Of a DNA stretch of 64,000 nucleotides, positions 14,834-23,427 are shown in pieces. The notes under the pieces are model-generated. The model had not been told where the DNA came from and searched no databases. It saw only the letters and a list, made by a program, of their open reading frames with translations. Position numbers and translations under genes: made by a program. Each line of letters opens with the position of its first letter. Positions within the stretch are counted from its first letter, which is position 1. This DNA is from Palsa-851 sp035534435 (lineage in GTDB: Bacteria > Chloroflexota > Dormibacteria > Aeolococcales > Aeolococcaceae): NCBI GenBank assembly GCA_035534435.1, contig DATLRX010000081.1:1-64000 (forward strand). Direction: 5' to 3'.

Positions 14834-16186
14834 ATGGACCCGCAGCAGCTCTGGCAGGTCGCGCAGGAGGAGTTGCGCTTCCAGGTCGTCAAACCGGGCT
14901 ACGAGGCCTGGCTCGCCAACGCGGTCCTCGTGGACTCCGACGGGCACACGTTCACCGTTGGCGTTCCAACGATCTTCGCGCGCGACTGGGTGAGCGAGCG
15001 GTACGTGCCGATCATTCGCGAGACCCTGTCGGGAGTGCTCGGCCGCGATTGCGAGGTCGTCATCACCGTCGACCCTGAGGCGTCGCCACCCCCGGAGGCG
15101 CCGCCGCATCTTCCCGATCCCACATACGCGCATGTGAGCGAGCCCGAGGACGGCGCGAACGACTCGCGCCTGAATCCCAACTTCACCTTCAGCACGTTCG
15201 TCGTCGGGAACTCGTCGCGATTCGCGCACGCGGCGTGCCGCGCCGTCGCCGAGGCGCCCGGCAAGGCGTACAACCCGCTGTTCCTGTACGGCGGAGTCGG
15301 GCTCGGCAAGACGCACCTCATGCACGCGATCGGACACGCGGTGCGCGAGACGCACCGGCACGCGAAGGTCGCATACGTCACATCCGAGAAGTTCATGAAC
15401 GAGATGGTCGCGTCCATCGTCGAGAACCGTCCGGCGGAGTTCCGGATGCGGTACCGCGGTGTCGACGTCCTGCTCATCGACGACATCCAGTTCCTCGCCG
15501 GCAAGGACCACACCCGTGAGGAGTTCTTCCATACGTTCAACGCGCTGCAGGAATTCCAGAAGCAGATCGTGGTGAGCAGCGACCGCCCGCCCAAGGACAT
15601 CCCCACGCTGGAAGACCGTCTGCGCAGCCGCTTCGAGGGCGGCTTGATGGCGGACATCCAGCCGCCGGATTTCGAGACCCGGCTTGCGATTCTCAACACC
15701 AAGCTCGGCCCCTACAGCAAGCTCGTGCCCGACGAGGTGTGCTCGTTCATCGCGCATCGCATCCAGAAGAACATTCGCGAGCTCGAGGGCGCGCTGATCC
15801 GCGTGCTCGCTCACGCTTCGATCAACGGTCAGCAGATCACGCTCGAAGCGGCGCAACAGATCCTCAAGGATGTCATCCCCGTCCACGACTCCACGCCACT
15901 CAGCATCGAGACCATCCAGATGTCGGTCGCGGCTCACTACGGCATCTCGGTCGAGGAGATGAAGGGCAAGCGTCGTGACAAGAACATCGTGTTCCCGCGT
16001 CAGGTTGCGATGTACCTCATCCGCGAGGAGACCGAATCATCGCTGCCGGTGATCGGCACGGCGTTCGGCGGACGCGACCACACGACCGCATTGCACGCAA
16101 TCGAGAAGATCACGGAGCTCATGCGCGAGGACGTCCGTCTGCAGGGTGAGGTGCGCGCCATCCGCGAGCACCTCCACAGCCGTTGA
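14834..16186 (+). CDS. dnaA: Replication initiator DnaA
   Basis: 450 residues from ATG 14834. Domain I begins LWQVAQEELRFQVVKPGYEAWL. A short linker precedes the AAA+ domain with Walker A GGVGLGKTH at about 153-161 and Walker B LLIDDIQFLAGK near 215. Domain IV carries the DnaA-box signature GGRDHTTALHAIEKI near 415-430. The frame is open further upstream, but those codons overlap the DnaA boxes and lack family similarity; GTG 14813 is an alternative. It initiates replication at oriC and is followed by dnaN on the same strand. Confidence 0.96.
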   Translation: MDPQQLWQVAQEELRFQVVKPGYEAWLANAVLVDSDGHTFTVGVPTIFARDWVSERYVPIIRETLSGVLGRDCEVVITVDPEASPPPEAPPHLPDPTYAHVSEPEDGANDSRLNPNFTFSTFVVGNSSRFAHAACRAVAEAPGKAYNPLFLYGGVGLGKTHLMHAIGHAVRETHRHAKVAYVTSEKFMNEMVASIVENRPAEFRMRYRGVDVLLIDDIQFLAGKDHTREEFFHTFNALQEFQKQIVVSSDRPPKDIPTLEDRLRSRFEGGLMADIQPPDFETRLAILNTKLGPYSKLVPDEVCSFIAHRIQKNIRELEGALIRVLAHASINGQQITLEAAQQILKDVIPVHDSTPLSIETIQMSVAAHYGISVEEMKGKRRDKNIVFPRQVAMYLIREETESSLPVIGTAFGGRDHTTALHAIEKITELMREDVRLQGEVRAIREHLHSR

Positions 16187-16435
16187 CAACCCTGTGTGCG
16201 CGCAGCGAGCTGAGATGTGGACAGAGTGCACGACCGGACAACCCGTGCATAACCGGTGGACAACGAGCCGGTCTTGCGCACAGGCCATACACGGCTTCGA
16301 GGCCGATGTGAGATCGACCGGGCGGTTGTCCCCAGTGTCCCCACTACTACATCGTCTACTGGACTCTAGACTCTGGAAGTCATACTCATTAAGTCTGGTG
16401 ACAACCGTTACGCACCATCCGGAGAGGAGCCGTCC
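16187..16435. other. oriC: Candidate replication origin in the dnaA-dnaN gap
   Basis: The 249-bp gap holds several DnaA-box-like 9-mers: CTGTCCACA (16216-16224, minus), TTGTCCGGT (16233-16241, minus), TTGTCCACC (16255-16263, minus) and TTGTCCCCA (16326-16334, plus). A relatively AT-rich stretch (about 16345-16410) lies next to them and could be the unwinding element. The dnaA-dnaN gap is a common oriC location. The cluster upstream of dnaA may be part of a bipartite origin. Confidence 0.6.
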
Positions 16436-17551
16436 ATGAAAGCAACCGTCTCGTCCTCCACGCTGAGTGGTGCCCTCGGGCTCGTCTCCAGGGCCGTGTC
16501 GCCCCGGTCGACCTTGCCCGTGCTCAGCAATGTCCTGCTCGAAACCGCAGCCGAGGGTCTTCGCGTCACCGCGACGAATCTCGATCTGACGATCAGCGTG
16601 GTCGTGCCCGCGACCGTGCTCGAGGAAGGACGGACCACCGTTCCCGCACGGCTTCTCGGTGAGTTCGTCTCGTCGCTCGGCGACGCGCCGTGCTCGATGG
16701 AGCTGGACCCCACGTCGCAGGTGCTGAAGCTCACGGGCGGCGTGCATCGCGCGAACCTCCACGGTATCGACGCGGTCGAGTTCCCTCCACTGCCGGCTCG
16801 CGACACGGACACGGTGATCGAGGTCGATGCCCCGACCCTGCAGGGCGCGATCGCGCAGACCGTGATGGCGGCGAGCTCGGACGAGGCATCGCCGGTGCTC
16901 ACCGGTGTGCTGATGCAGATCGAGGGCAACCGGCTGACCATGGCGGCAACCGATCGGCATCGCCTGGCGGTCAAGACCATCGACGTCACCGTGCACGGCA
17001 CACCGCCGGTCACCTCGGTCATCGTCCCATCCCGGCATCTCACCGAGGTGGCGCGAGCGGTGAACCCCAACCGTCCCACCGTGGGCATCGCCTTCGCGCA
17101 TGCGCGCAACCAGGTCTTCTTCACGCTGAAAGACGTCGAGATCTCGTCGCGGTTGATCGAGGGGACGTACCCCAACTACACGCAGGTGATCCCCGGCGAG
17201 TCAACCACCACCGTCAGCCTTCCGACCGCGTCGTTGCTGCGCGAGGCGAAGACCGCCGCCGTCCTGGCGCGCGACGCCGCGAATCCGGTGCGCCTGCGCA
17301 TCGGCGACGGTACGCTGACACTCCTCGCCCAGACGGCGGAGGTGGGCGACGACGAAGCGCCCCTCACGGCGACCATCAAGGGTGACGACGTGCAGATCGC
17401 CTTCAACGCGCGCTACATGCTGGACGCGTTGTCGGCACTCGACTCCGACGAGGTCATCCTGTCGTTCAACGGGTCCCTCCAACCCGGCGTCATCCGACCC
17501 GTCGGAAGCGATGACTACCTCTGCATCATCATGCCGGTGCGCGTCGCATAG
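16436..17551 (+). CDS. dnaN: DNA polymerase III sliding clamp (beta subunit)
   Basis: 371 residues, full length for a three-domain beta clamp. The N-terminus reads MKATVSSSTLSGALGLVSRAVSPRSTLPVLSNVLLE. The C-terminus ends near SNG-type FNGSLQPGVIRPVGSDDYLCIIMPVR, the usual clamp ending. It forms a ring that tethers polymerase III. The ribosome site GGAGAGGAG precedes ATG 16436. It converges with dciA with 34 bp between the stops. Confidence 0.96.
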   Translation: MKATVSSSTLSGALGLVSRAVSPRSTLPVLSNVLLETAAEGLRVTATNLDLTISVVVPATVLEEGRTTVPARLLGEFVSSLGDAPCSMELDPTSQVLKLTGGVHRANLHGIDAVEFPPLPARDTDTVIEVDAPTLQGAIAQTVMAASSDEASPVLTGVLMQIEGNRLTMAATDRHRLAVKTIDVTVHGTPPVTSVIVPSRHLTEVARAVNPNRPTVGIAFAHARNQVFFTLKDVEISSRLIEGTYPNYTQVIPGESTTTVSLPTASLLREAKTAAVLARDAANPVRLRIGDGTLTLLAQTAEVGDDEAPLTATIKGDDVQIAFNARYMLDALSALDSDEVILSFNGSLQPGVIRPVGSDDYLCIIMPVRVA

Positions 17552-17585
17552 ACGCGGCCTTCGCGAACGTCGCGACCGGCAAGCG

Positions 17586-17873
17586 TCACATCGCCGAGAA
17601 GCGGATGCGGCGCACCAGGTCCTGACCCACGTGCCGGTTGAGCGCGGCGATGACGCGCGGGGCATCCATCTGTAGCTGATGCGCAAGTGCGCTGTTCGCC
17701 GTCGCGATGAGCAGCACACCGCGATCGAGCCGTTCGGCACGGCACAGGGGCGCAAGACTCGCGCCGACGACATCGGCGAGCGCGAGGCGGAGACGCTCCT
17801 CACGAACCGGCCCGCGCACACCGAGGCCGCGCAACGCGGGATCGATGAGCTCGGACAGGCGCTCCTCGGTCAT
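17586..17873 (-). CDS. dciA: DciA-like DUF721 protein
   Basis: 95 residues of the DUF721/DciA family: VREERLRLALADVVGASLAPLCRAERLDRGVLLIATANSALAHQLQM and the C-terminal LVRRIRFS. DciA helps load the replicative helicase DnaB in bacteria lacking DnaC/DnaI. ATG 17873 overlaps the recF stop (ATGA), as in actinobacterial recF-DUF721 pairs. Confidence 0.88.
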   Translation of the reverse strand: MTEERLSELIDPALRGLGVRGPVREERLRLALADVVGASLAPLCRAERLDRGVLLIATANSALAHQLQMDAPRVIAALNRHVGQDLVRRIRFSAM

Positions 17874-19030
17874 GCGTGCTCGTCCTGCGTGACGACGCCG
17901 GCGCGCACGGTGTGATACATGACCTCGGCGAAATCCGCAACGCCCGGGAACGGTTCGGCGGTGGTCACGAACACCTGGTTGTGTCCGCCGGCTGCGAGCA
18001 GCCCGAGGAGTTGCGCGCGGCGTCCGGGGTCGAGCTCGCTGAGGACATCGTCGAGAAGGATGACCGGAGCAACGCCCGCCGTGTCCTGGAGGTACCGCAC
18101 CTCTGCGAGCTTGCATGCGAGCACGATGCTTCGCTGCTGACCCTGCGACGCGGTGCCACGTGCAGCGCGATCGTCGAGGTCGATCGCGACGTCGTCGCGG
18201 TGCGGGCCGGCGAGCGTGATGCCACGTGAGATCTCCTCTGCACCGCGCACGCGCAGCGTGTCCAGCAGTGCCTGCTCCGCTTCCTCGAGGTCGTCGTGGA
18301 TCGCAGCCGCGTGCGCCGGCGCGTACCGGAGCGCGATGTGCTCGCGCCGGCCGCTCAGGTCGTGGAGTGCGGTTGCCGCCAGCGGCGCCAGAGCGGCGAC
18401 GAGCCGCGACCGCGCCCGCGCCAGCCACGCACCGTGACGAGCCAGCTCACTCGTGAATCCGCTGAGCCCGTCACGACCGCCGCCACCGGCACGCAACTGA
18501 TGCAGGAGCGCGTTTCGCTGTTCGAGGACACGCCGGTACCGCGACATGTGCGCGGCGGCCTGCGGGTCCGTCTGCGCAAGGATGACGTCGAGGAACCTGC
18601 GCCGGCCCTCGGGACCGCCGCGCACGAGCGCAAGATCCTCGGGCCAGAAGAGGACGACCGGGCAGATGCCGAGGACGGATCGCGCCGCGCGCGGCTTGCC
18701 GTCGACGATCGCGGTGCGGGTGACCCTGCCGGATGCGAGGTCGCGCTGAAATCTGGCGGCGAGCGTGACGTCCGCGGGTGGCCGCTGAATGTCGGCCTCC
18801 GCCAGGCCCTCGTCGTGACCCCACAGGAGCAGGTCTCCTGTGGTCGTCGCCCGCGGGGATCGGGTCAGCGCGAGAGTCGCGATCGCCTCGAGCAGATTCG
18901 TCTTACCCTGCGCGTTCTGGCCGTGGATGATGTTGAGGCCGGGCCCGAAATGCACGGTCGCCTCGGCGTAATTGCGAAAACAGTGCACGCGGAGTCGTGT
19001 GATCGTGCAACGGGGAACGGTACCGGTCAC
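17870..19030 (-). CDS. recF: Recombination and replication repair protein RecF
   Basis: 386 residues. It has N-terminal RLRVHCFRNY, Walker A HGQNAQGKTNLLEAI (about 36-50), the ABC signature TASQGQQRSIVLACKLAE and Walker B VILLDDVLSELDP. It is an SMC-like ATPase that helps load RecA at gaps with RecO/RecR. It is on the strand opposite to dnaN, although recF usually follows dnaN in the same direction. Its start overlaps the glycosyltransferase stop. Confidence 0.95.
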   Translation of the reverse strand: MTGTVPRCTITRLRVHCFRNYAEATVHFGPGLNIIHGQNAQGKTNLLEAIATLALTRSPRATTTGDLLLWGHDEGLAEADIQRPPADVTLAARFQRDLASGRVTRTAIVDGKPRAARSVLGICPVVLFWPEDLALVRGGPEGRRRFLDVILAQTDPQAAAHMSRYRRVLEQRNALLHQLRAGGGGRDGLSGFTSELARHGAWLARARSRLVAALAPLAATALHDLSGRREHIALRYAPAHAAAIHDDLEEAEQALLDTLRVRGAEEISRGITLAGPHRDDVAIDLDDRAARGTASQGQQRSIVLACKLAEVRYLQDTAGVAPVILLDDVLSELDPGRRAQLLGLLAAGGHNQVFVTTAEPFPGVADFAEVMYHTVRAGVVTQDEHA

Positions 19031-20175
19031 GCCGGGGCGCCGGCAGCGATCGAGGCGATCAGCTCAGCGATGCGTCGTGTGGCGTCGGGTCGAGCGACGG
19101 CCCGCACCGCGTCGCGCATGGCCGCAAGCGTGGCCGAGCCTGGAACCGCGAGCTCCGCGACCGCGTCGATCAGTTGCTCGACGTGGGGCACGAACCGGCC
19201 GGCGCCGATGTCGACCACCCACTCGACGTTGCCTCGCTCCTGTCCGGGGAGATACCAGACCAGCAGCAGCGGGAGCCCGCAGCAGAGCGCTTCCGCGATG
19301 GTTCCCGGGCCCGCCTTCGACACGACGACGTCGCTCGCTCGCATCCACAGCGGCATGTCGGTCACGTAGCCGAGCACGCGAACATCGCGTCCGGCGGCCG
19401 TTCGCAAACCGGCGAGCGTGGAACGGGCGCGCTCGTTGCGACCGCAGATCACCACGAGGTCGAGATCGATGGTCGTGGCCGCGATCGCCTGCGCATTACG
19501 CACGAGACCACCGGAGCCGTCGGCGCCACCGCAGACGAGAACGACGAAGCTCTCCGGGCGCAACCCGAGCTGCCGCCGGAGCGCGGCGATACCTGCGGGA
19601 TCGCTCGGAAGGTCGGTGAAGCGCCGGTCGACGGCCAGCCCGATGTCGTGGCATCGCGATGCCGGGATACCCGCGCGTCGACAGCGCTCGAAGCCTCCCG
19701 GGGACGGCACCACCACGGCGTCCACGTCGGGGCAGGCCCACGAGGCGTGGATGTCGACGAGATCCGTGATGACCGTGATGACCGGTATCCGTCGCGGACG
19801 GCCCTGCACGGCCCGCACGCTGATGTGGTTCAGAAGCGGGTGGAACGACACCACACAGTCCGGCTGCAGACGCTGGATTGCGTCGTCGACCGCCTTCGTC
19901 ACCGAGCGCAGCACCGTGCGCTCGAGCAAGGTCACCGCCGGCCTGCTGTTCGTCGCGTGATAGAGGCCGGCCCAGAGCCACCTGGCGTGACGGGTGATCG
20001 GGCCGTACAGTCCGGCGGTCCCCCCGATGATGCGTAGTGGTGCGGCCGCAAATGGATCCAGCACGGTGATCTCAAACTCGCCGGGCGCGGTGTCCGCCAT
20101 CTGCCGCTCCACCGCGGTCGCTGCGGCGCGATGCCCCCCGCCGGTGTCGGCGATGAGGAACAGCAGTCGCCTCAT
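19027..20175 (-). CDS. MGDG-synthase/UgtP-like glycosyltransferase
   Basis: 382 residues, GT28-type GT-B fold. The N-terminal domain reads LLFLIADTGGGHRAAATAVE (MGDG synthase family), and the C-terminal nucleotide-sugar domain carries VVVSKAGPGTIAEALCCGLPLLL. Family members add galactose or glucose to diacylglycerol to make membrane glycolipids. No signal peptide is present; it would act at the inner membrane face. ATG 20175 overlaps the lipoprotein stop and its stop overlaps recF (ATGA). Confidence 0.85.
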   Translation of the reverse strand: MRRLLFLIADTGGGHRAAATAVERQMADTAPGEFEITVLDPFAAAPLRIIGGTAGLYGPITRHARWLWAGLYHATNSRPAVTLLERTVLRSVTKAVDDAIQRLQPDCVVSFHPLLNHISVRAVQGRPRRIPVITVITDLVDIHASWACPDVDAVVVPSPGGFERCRRAGIPASRCHDIGLAVDRRFTDLPSDPAGIAALRRQLGLRPESFVVLVCGGADGSGGLVRNAQAIAATTIDLDLVVICGRNERARSTLAGLRTAAGRDVRVLGYVTDMPLWMRASDVVVSKAGPGTIAEALCCGLPLLLVWYLPGQERGNVEWVVDIGAGRFVPHVEQLIDAVAELAVPGSATLAAMRDAVRAVARPDATRRIAELIASIAAGAPA

Positions 20176-21959
20176 CCGCTCACCGTGACCGTCACCGCGC
20201 TGAGCGTCCCGAGCGCGAAACCCGTGATCGGCAGCGCGTGGCTGCCGTCGGCGTTCACGACGTACGCCTGGACGACGTCGTTTCGGTCAGGGGAGAGATA
20301 GACGAGCTGACGGCCGGACGGGGTGATCACCGCTGTGTTCAGGAAGCCGTTCGCCGGTCCGGTCGCGATCGGGATCTGTGCATCTCCGGCAACACTGACG
20401 AGGACGAGCGTCGGAACGCCGCCGGCGGGCTGACTGATACCGAGCAGCGTCCCGGGGGCCGTGAAGCCGATCGGATCCAGGGCCGGGTCGAGCACCCGTG
20501 GACTGCTCGACGTCGAGCCAAGGCCGGCCAGCCATGTCCCGAGCGTCGGGGACGTGGAGCGCAGGAACGCCAGCTGTGTTCCATCTGGCGAGATGACCGG
20601 GCTGCTCGACTCCCCGGCAACGCCCGGAAGCGGATAACGGGCCAGTACCACGGAGTCCGCCAGCTCCAGGTGCTCGAGGTCGCTCGGCCCGGCCACGTCG
20701 AGGACCAGTTGCTCGCCCAGCGGGCTCCAGGTGGCGGGCGCCACCAGCGGGTCGCCGGCCGGAAGGCTGGTCATCGAACCCGTCCCTGTGGCGAAGAATG
20801 TCACCACCCCCGACCGCGAGAACGCCAGCGTCGACCCGTCCGGTGACCACGACGGCAGCGATGAGTGGGTGAAGCTCGCGAGCACGAATCCGGTCGCCGG
20901 ATTGAGGATGACGAGCACCGGTTGTGGCGCCGCGAGCATCGTGTCGAGCTCGACGACCGCAAGCCAGCGGCCGCCCGGGGAGAGCGACGCCGACGCGTAG
21001 GTGTAGAGCGGAGCACCGAGCACGGCGTCACCGCAGCCCGCAGCGTCCTGGCATCGCGGGGCGACGAGGACAGCCTCGCTCGAGATCGGTTCCCCGGCCT
21101 GCGCCGGCGCAAGCGGCGAGAAGAGCACCGTCGTTGCGCCGGCCTCTCCTTCGGCGCGCGCCAGCACGACGGCGTGGGGGCCGGGTGACAGGCCGCCGGT
21201 GGTGAATCGCACCGCCTCGCTCGCGACCAGCGGTTGCTGGTGGGAGTCCGCCGCGGTGGCGGCGATGCTCAGCGTGTAGGTCACGCTGGATTGGAGCATC
21301 CCGCCGGGAAGCACCACGTAGCGGCTGGCATCGACGCTGTTGCGCACGACCCGGGTGCCCGGGACCGTCGGCGTCAGCGTGATCGCGGCCTCGGTCGGGG
21401 TTGCGGCCATGCTTGTCGAGAAGGTCACGGAGATGGGTGTGTCGACGGGGACGTTGGTGGCGCCGTTCGGTGGGTTGATGCTCCGGATCACGGGCGCCTG
21501 TCCCGTCGTGATCGTCCAGTGATGGTCGACGGAGTTGACGACGCCACTGGGGTCGCGAATCCCGCCCGCGAGCGTGAAGGTGTACGTCGTGCTCGGCGCG
21601 AGGATCGCGCGCGGATGCAGCAGGGTGAACTCGGTGTCCCCGTTGAGCCAGACGATGCGGCAGGGCGCCAGCGGGCCGGCGCTGAACGCCGCGCGGAGGT
21701 TGCACGACGGAATCGCGCGGTTCACCGAGAAGCGTCCTGCGACAGAGGAGGTGTCGACCGGCCTGTCGAACTCGACGGTGATCGGCGCGTCGGCGGAGAC
21801 GCCGATCGAGCCACGGTTCGGGATCAGGTTGATGATCTGCGGTGGGCTCGCGAAACAGCCGGACAGCGATGCGACGATCAGCCCGGCTGCAGCCCAGAGC
21901 GCGGTGCGCCGGGCGCCGGCGGTACCACGACCGGAAGGACGACCGCGCGCAGCGGCGCT
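20172..21959 (-). CDS. Lipoprotein with Ig-like and propeller-like domains, start unresolved
   Basis: The mature part begins at lipobox LSGC after ARRTALWAAAGLIVAS. Two Ig-like (Big_5 type) domains follow (about 30-125, and 130-225 with INPPNGATNVPVD). A beta-propeller or TolB-like half contains SPDGSTLAFSRSG and SPDGTQLAFLRS. No ATG, GTG, TTG or other near-start codon occurs between the upstream stop and the signal peptide. The listed left limit is only the first codon after the DUF4388 stop. A frameshift, sequence error or unusual initiation is possible. Its stop overlaps the glycosyltransferase start. Confidence 0.72.
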   Translation of the reverse strand, partial: SAAARGRPSGRGTAGARRTALWAAAGLIVASLSGCFASPPQIINLIPNRGSIGVSADAPITVEFDRPVDTSSVAGRFSVNRAIPSCNLRAAFSAGPLAPCRIVWLNGDTEFTLLHPRAILAPSTTYTFTLAGGIRDPSGVVNSVDHHWTITTGQAPVIRSINPPNGATNVPVDTPISVTFSTSMAATPTEAAITLTPTVPGTRVVRNSVDASRYVVLPGGMLQSSVTYTLSIAATAADSHQQPLVASEAVRFTTGGLSPGPHAVVLARAEGEAGATTVLFSPLAPAQAGEPISSEAVLVAPRCQDAAGCGDAVLGAPLYTYASASLSPGGRWLAVVELDTMLAAPQPVLVILNPATGFVLASFTHSSLPSWSPDGSTLAFSRSGVVTFFATGTGSMTSLPAGDPLVAPATWSPLGEQLVLDVAGPSDLEHLELADSVVLARYPLPGVAGESSSPVISPDGTQLAFLRSTSPTLGTWLAGLGSTSSSPRVLDPALDPIGFTAPGTLLGISQPAGGVPTLVLVSVAGDAQIPIATGPANGFLNTAVITPSGRQLVYLSPDRNDVVQAYVVNADGSHALPITGFALGTLSAVTVTVSG

Positions 21960-23280
21960 AGTACGCGCGGTTGAGTGCTGCGTCGACGTCGATGGCGGCG
22001 ATGGTTCCGTCGCCGCCCTTGACCTCGATGCTCGACTGACGATCCTTGGCCAGGGTCGCGACCGCGGTCGTGGCCTTGTCGAGGGATCGCTGGGTTTCGG
22101 TGTAGGTCCCGAGGATGTCGCCATCGCGAAGCAGGATGATCCCCGCCTCGTTGGGGGTCTGCACAACGACCGATCCGCTCACGTGCTCCTCAGAGAGGTA
22201 CTCGAGCAGCGCATCGAGATTGACGAAGCGGCCGAGCAGGCCGCTGTAGAGGTACGGCGATGTGAAGAGCTGGGCGAGCGCGGTGACCGTCTCCCCGTCG
22301 AGCTCGATGACGTCGATGACGCCGTCGCCCGCGTCCATGTGTCGCCGGATCTGGAGGAACGCCGACTCGCCCTGCACCGCGGTGCCGTTGCTGCACAGCG
22401 CCTGGAGCGCCTGACCGTCGTTCAGGAGGATCACCCCTGAATACCCGGTCCCGCTCAGGTTCACGTACCCGGTGTGTCGATCCGACCGCAGCGTCCGCAG
22501 CAGACGTGGGAAGTCGACGAACGCGCTCTTGAGCCCCTCGTAGTGGGCACGGCCCGAAGGGAGTGGGTACACCCGCACGGGCTGAACAGTAGACGATGCC
22601 GCACCACCTGATGTGCCCACCGGGCGGTCCGACGACGCGGCGGGGGCCGGTGCGATTGGGGTCGTCGGGGCCGGCTGCGCCGGCGCGTACGACACAGGCT
22701 CCGGCGCCGGGGTCACCGCGGGTACCGGCTGGAACTCGGCGACCGGCGCGGGCGCCGGCTCGGGTTCGGGCTCGGGTTCGGGCTCGGGTAGGTGAGCAGC
22801 CGCGGCGGGCGCTTCCGTGTCAGCGGCCGATTCGGTCGCGGGCGTCGAAATAGCGTACGCGGGCTCTTCGATCGGAGCGGGTAGGCCGGCGGCCGGCGCC
22901 GTGTAGGCGTCCGAGCTCGAGTAGGCGGGCGCTGCGTCCGGCCACGATGAGGCGGCGGTCGCCGCCGAGGCCGCCGGAGCATGCCGGCTCTCCGCCGCGG
23001 CGATCAGCTCAGCCGGCGAGGCTTTGATGGTCTCCTCGGCGGGCAGCTTGGCGCGTGGATCGAACTGGTACGACCCGTCGTCCCAGCCCAGGGCGTCGAT
23101 CACGACCTCCTCGCCTTGCCCACTCGGTCCGCTGGCGTGGAACAGGTGCCCGAAGAGGAAATACAGCGAGCAGCTGTCGCCGCCGTTGTCGATGGTCAGC
23201 GTTCCGGTGGCCCGCTCCGCCTGCATGGCCTGCAGCAGCGTCGCGAGCCCGCCGTCACGAAGAGAACCCTGGGTCTGCAC
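21958..23280 (-). CDS. DUF4388 domain protein with acidic-proline linker
   Basis: 440 residues from GTG 23280 (GGAG ribosome site). The N-terminal DUF4388/PatA-like domain (about 5-95) reads LATLLQAMQAERATGTLTID...FGHLFHASG. A long Ala/Pro/Glu linker (about 110-235) contains an EPEPEPEPEP run. A second DUF4388-like domain follows (VDFPRLLRTLRSDRHTGYVNL). DUF4388 proteins occur in gliding and two-component contexts. It diverges from an OmpR-type response regulator, a possible partner. Confidence 0.75.
   Translation of the reverse strand: MQTQGSLRDGGLATLLQAMQAERATGTLTIDNGGDSCSLYFLFGHLFHASGPSGQGEEVVIDALGWDDGSYQFDPRAKLPAEETIKASPAELIAAAESRHAPAASAATAASSWPDAAPAYSSSDAYTAPAAGLPAPIEEPAYAISTPATESAADTEAPAAAAHLPEPEPEPEPEPAPAPVAEFQPVPAVTPAPEPVSYAPAQPAPTTPIAPAPAASSDRPVGTSGGAASSTVQPVRVYPLPSGRAHYEGLKSAFVDFPRLLRTLRSDRHTGYVNLSGTGYSGVILLNDGQALQALCSNGTAVQGESAFLQIRRHMDAGDGVIDVIELDGETVTALAQLFTSPYLYSGLLGRFVNLDALLEYLSEEHVSGSVVVQTPNEAGIILLRDGDILGTYTETQRSLDKATTAVATLAKDRQSSIEVKGGDGTIAAIDVDAALNRAY
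22758..22791. repeat. In-gene tandem repeat coding for Glu-Pro
   Basis: GGCTCGGGTTCG units repeat head to tail within the linker of the DUF4388 gene. They encode alternating Glu-Pro on the minus strand, a rod-like spacer that can change length by slippage. Confidence 0.5.
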
Positions 23281-23290
23281 GGTGGCGGGT

Positions 23291-23332
23291 CTCCAGTTTT
23301 GTGAATTGGAGACCGTCCCCGAGGGGGCGGTC
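23291..23332. repeat. Two adjacent hairpins in the divergent gap
   Basis: CTCCA and TGGAG (23291-23311) flank a T-rich loop. Next to it, GACCGTCCCC-GA-GGGGGCGGTC (23311-23332) is a 10-bp inverted repeat with one mismatch. Both lie in the 5' region of the DUF4388 gene, 11 nt and more upstream of its GTG start, in the gap shared with the response regulator. Confidence 0.55.
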
Positions 23333-23427
23333 CGTATTGGAGTCGGCCCGTATAGTACCAACCCTTCGCCGTTCCGAACGAGAGTTGGAATAGTCAGAAT
23401 GGCGCGGGGGCAGTTCGAGGAATAGGC

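Noticed and set aside
14684..15937. 417-codon leftward frame opposite dnaA
   Set aside because: Antisense shadow caused by high GC and codon bias; dnaA is certain on the plus strand.
16037..17175. Leftward frames of 255-354 codons opposite dnaN
   Set aside because: Antisense to the sliding clamp gene, with no recognisable motifs.
22758..22791. Tandem repeat as a regulatory or mobile element
   Set aside because: It lies inside a coding linker and is explained by alternating Glu-Pro codons.
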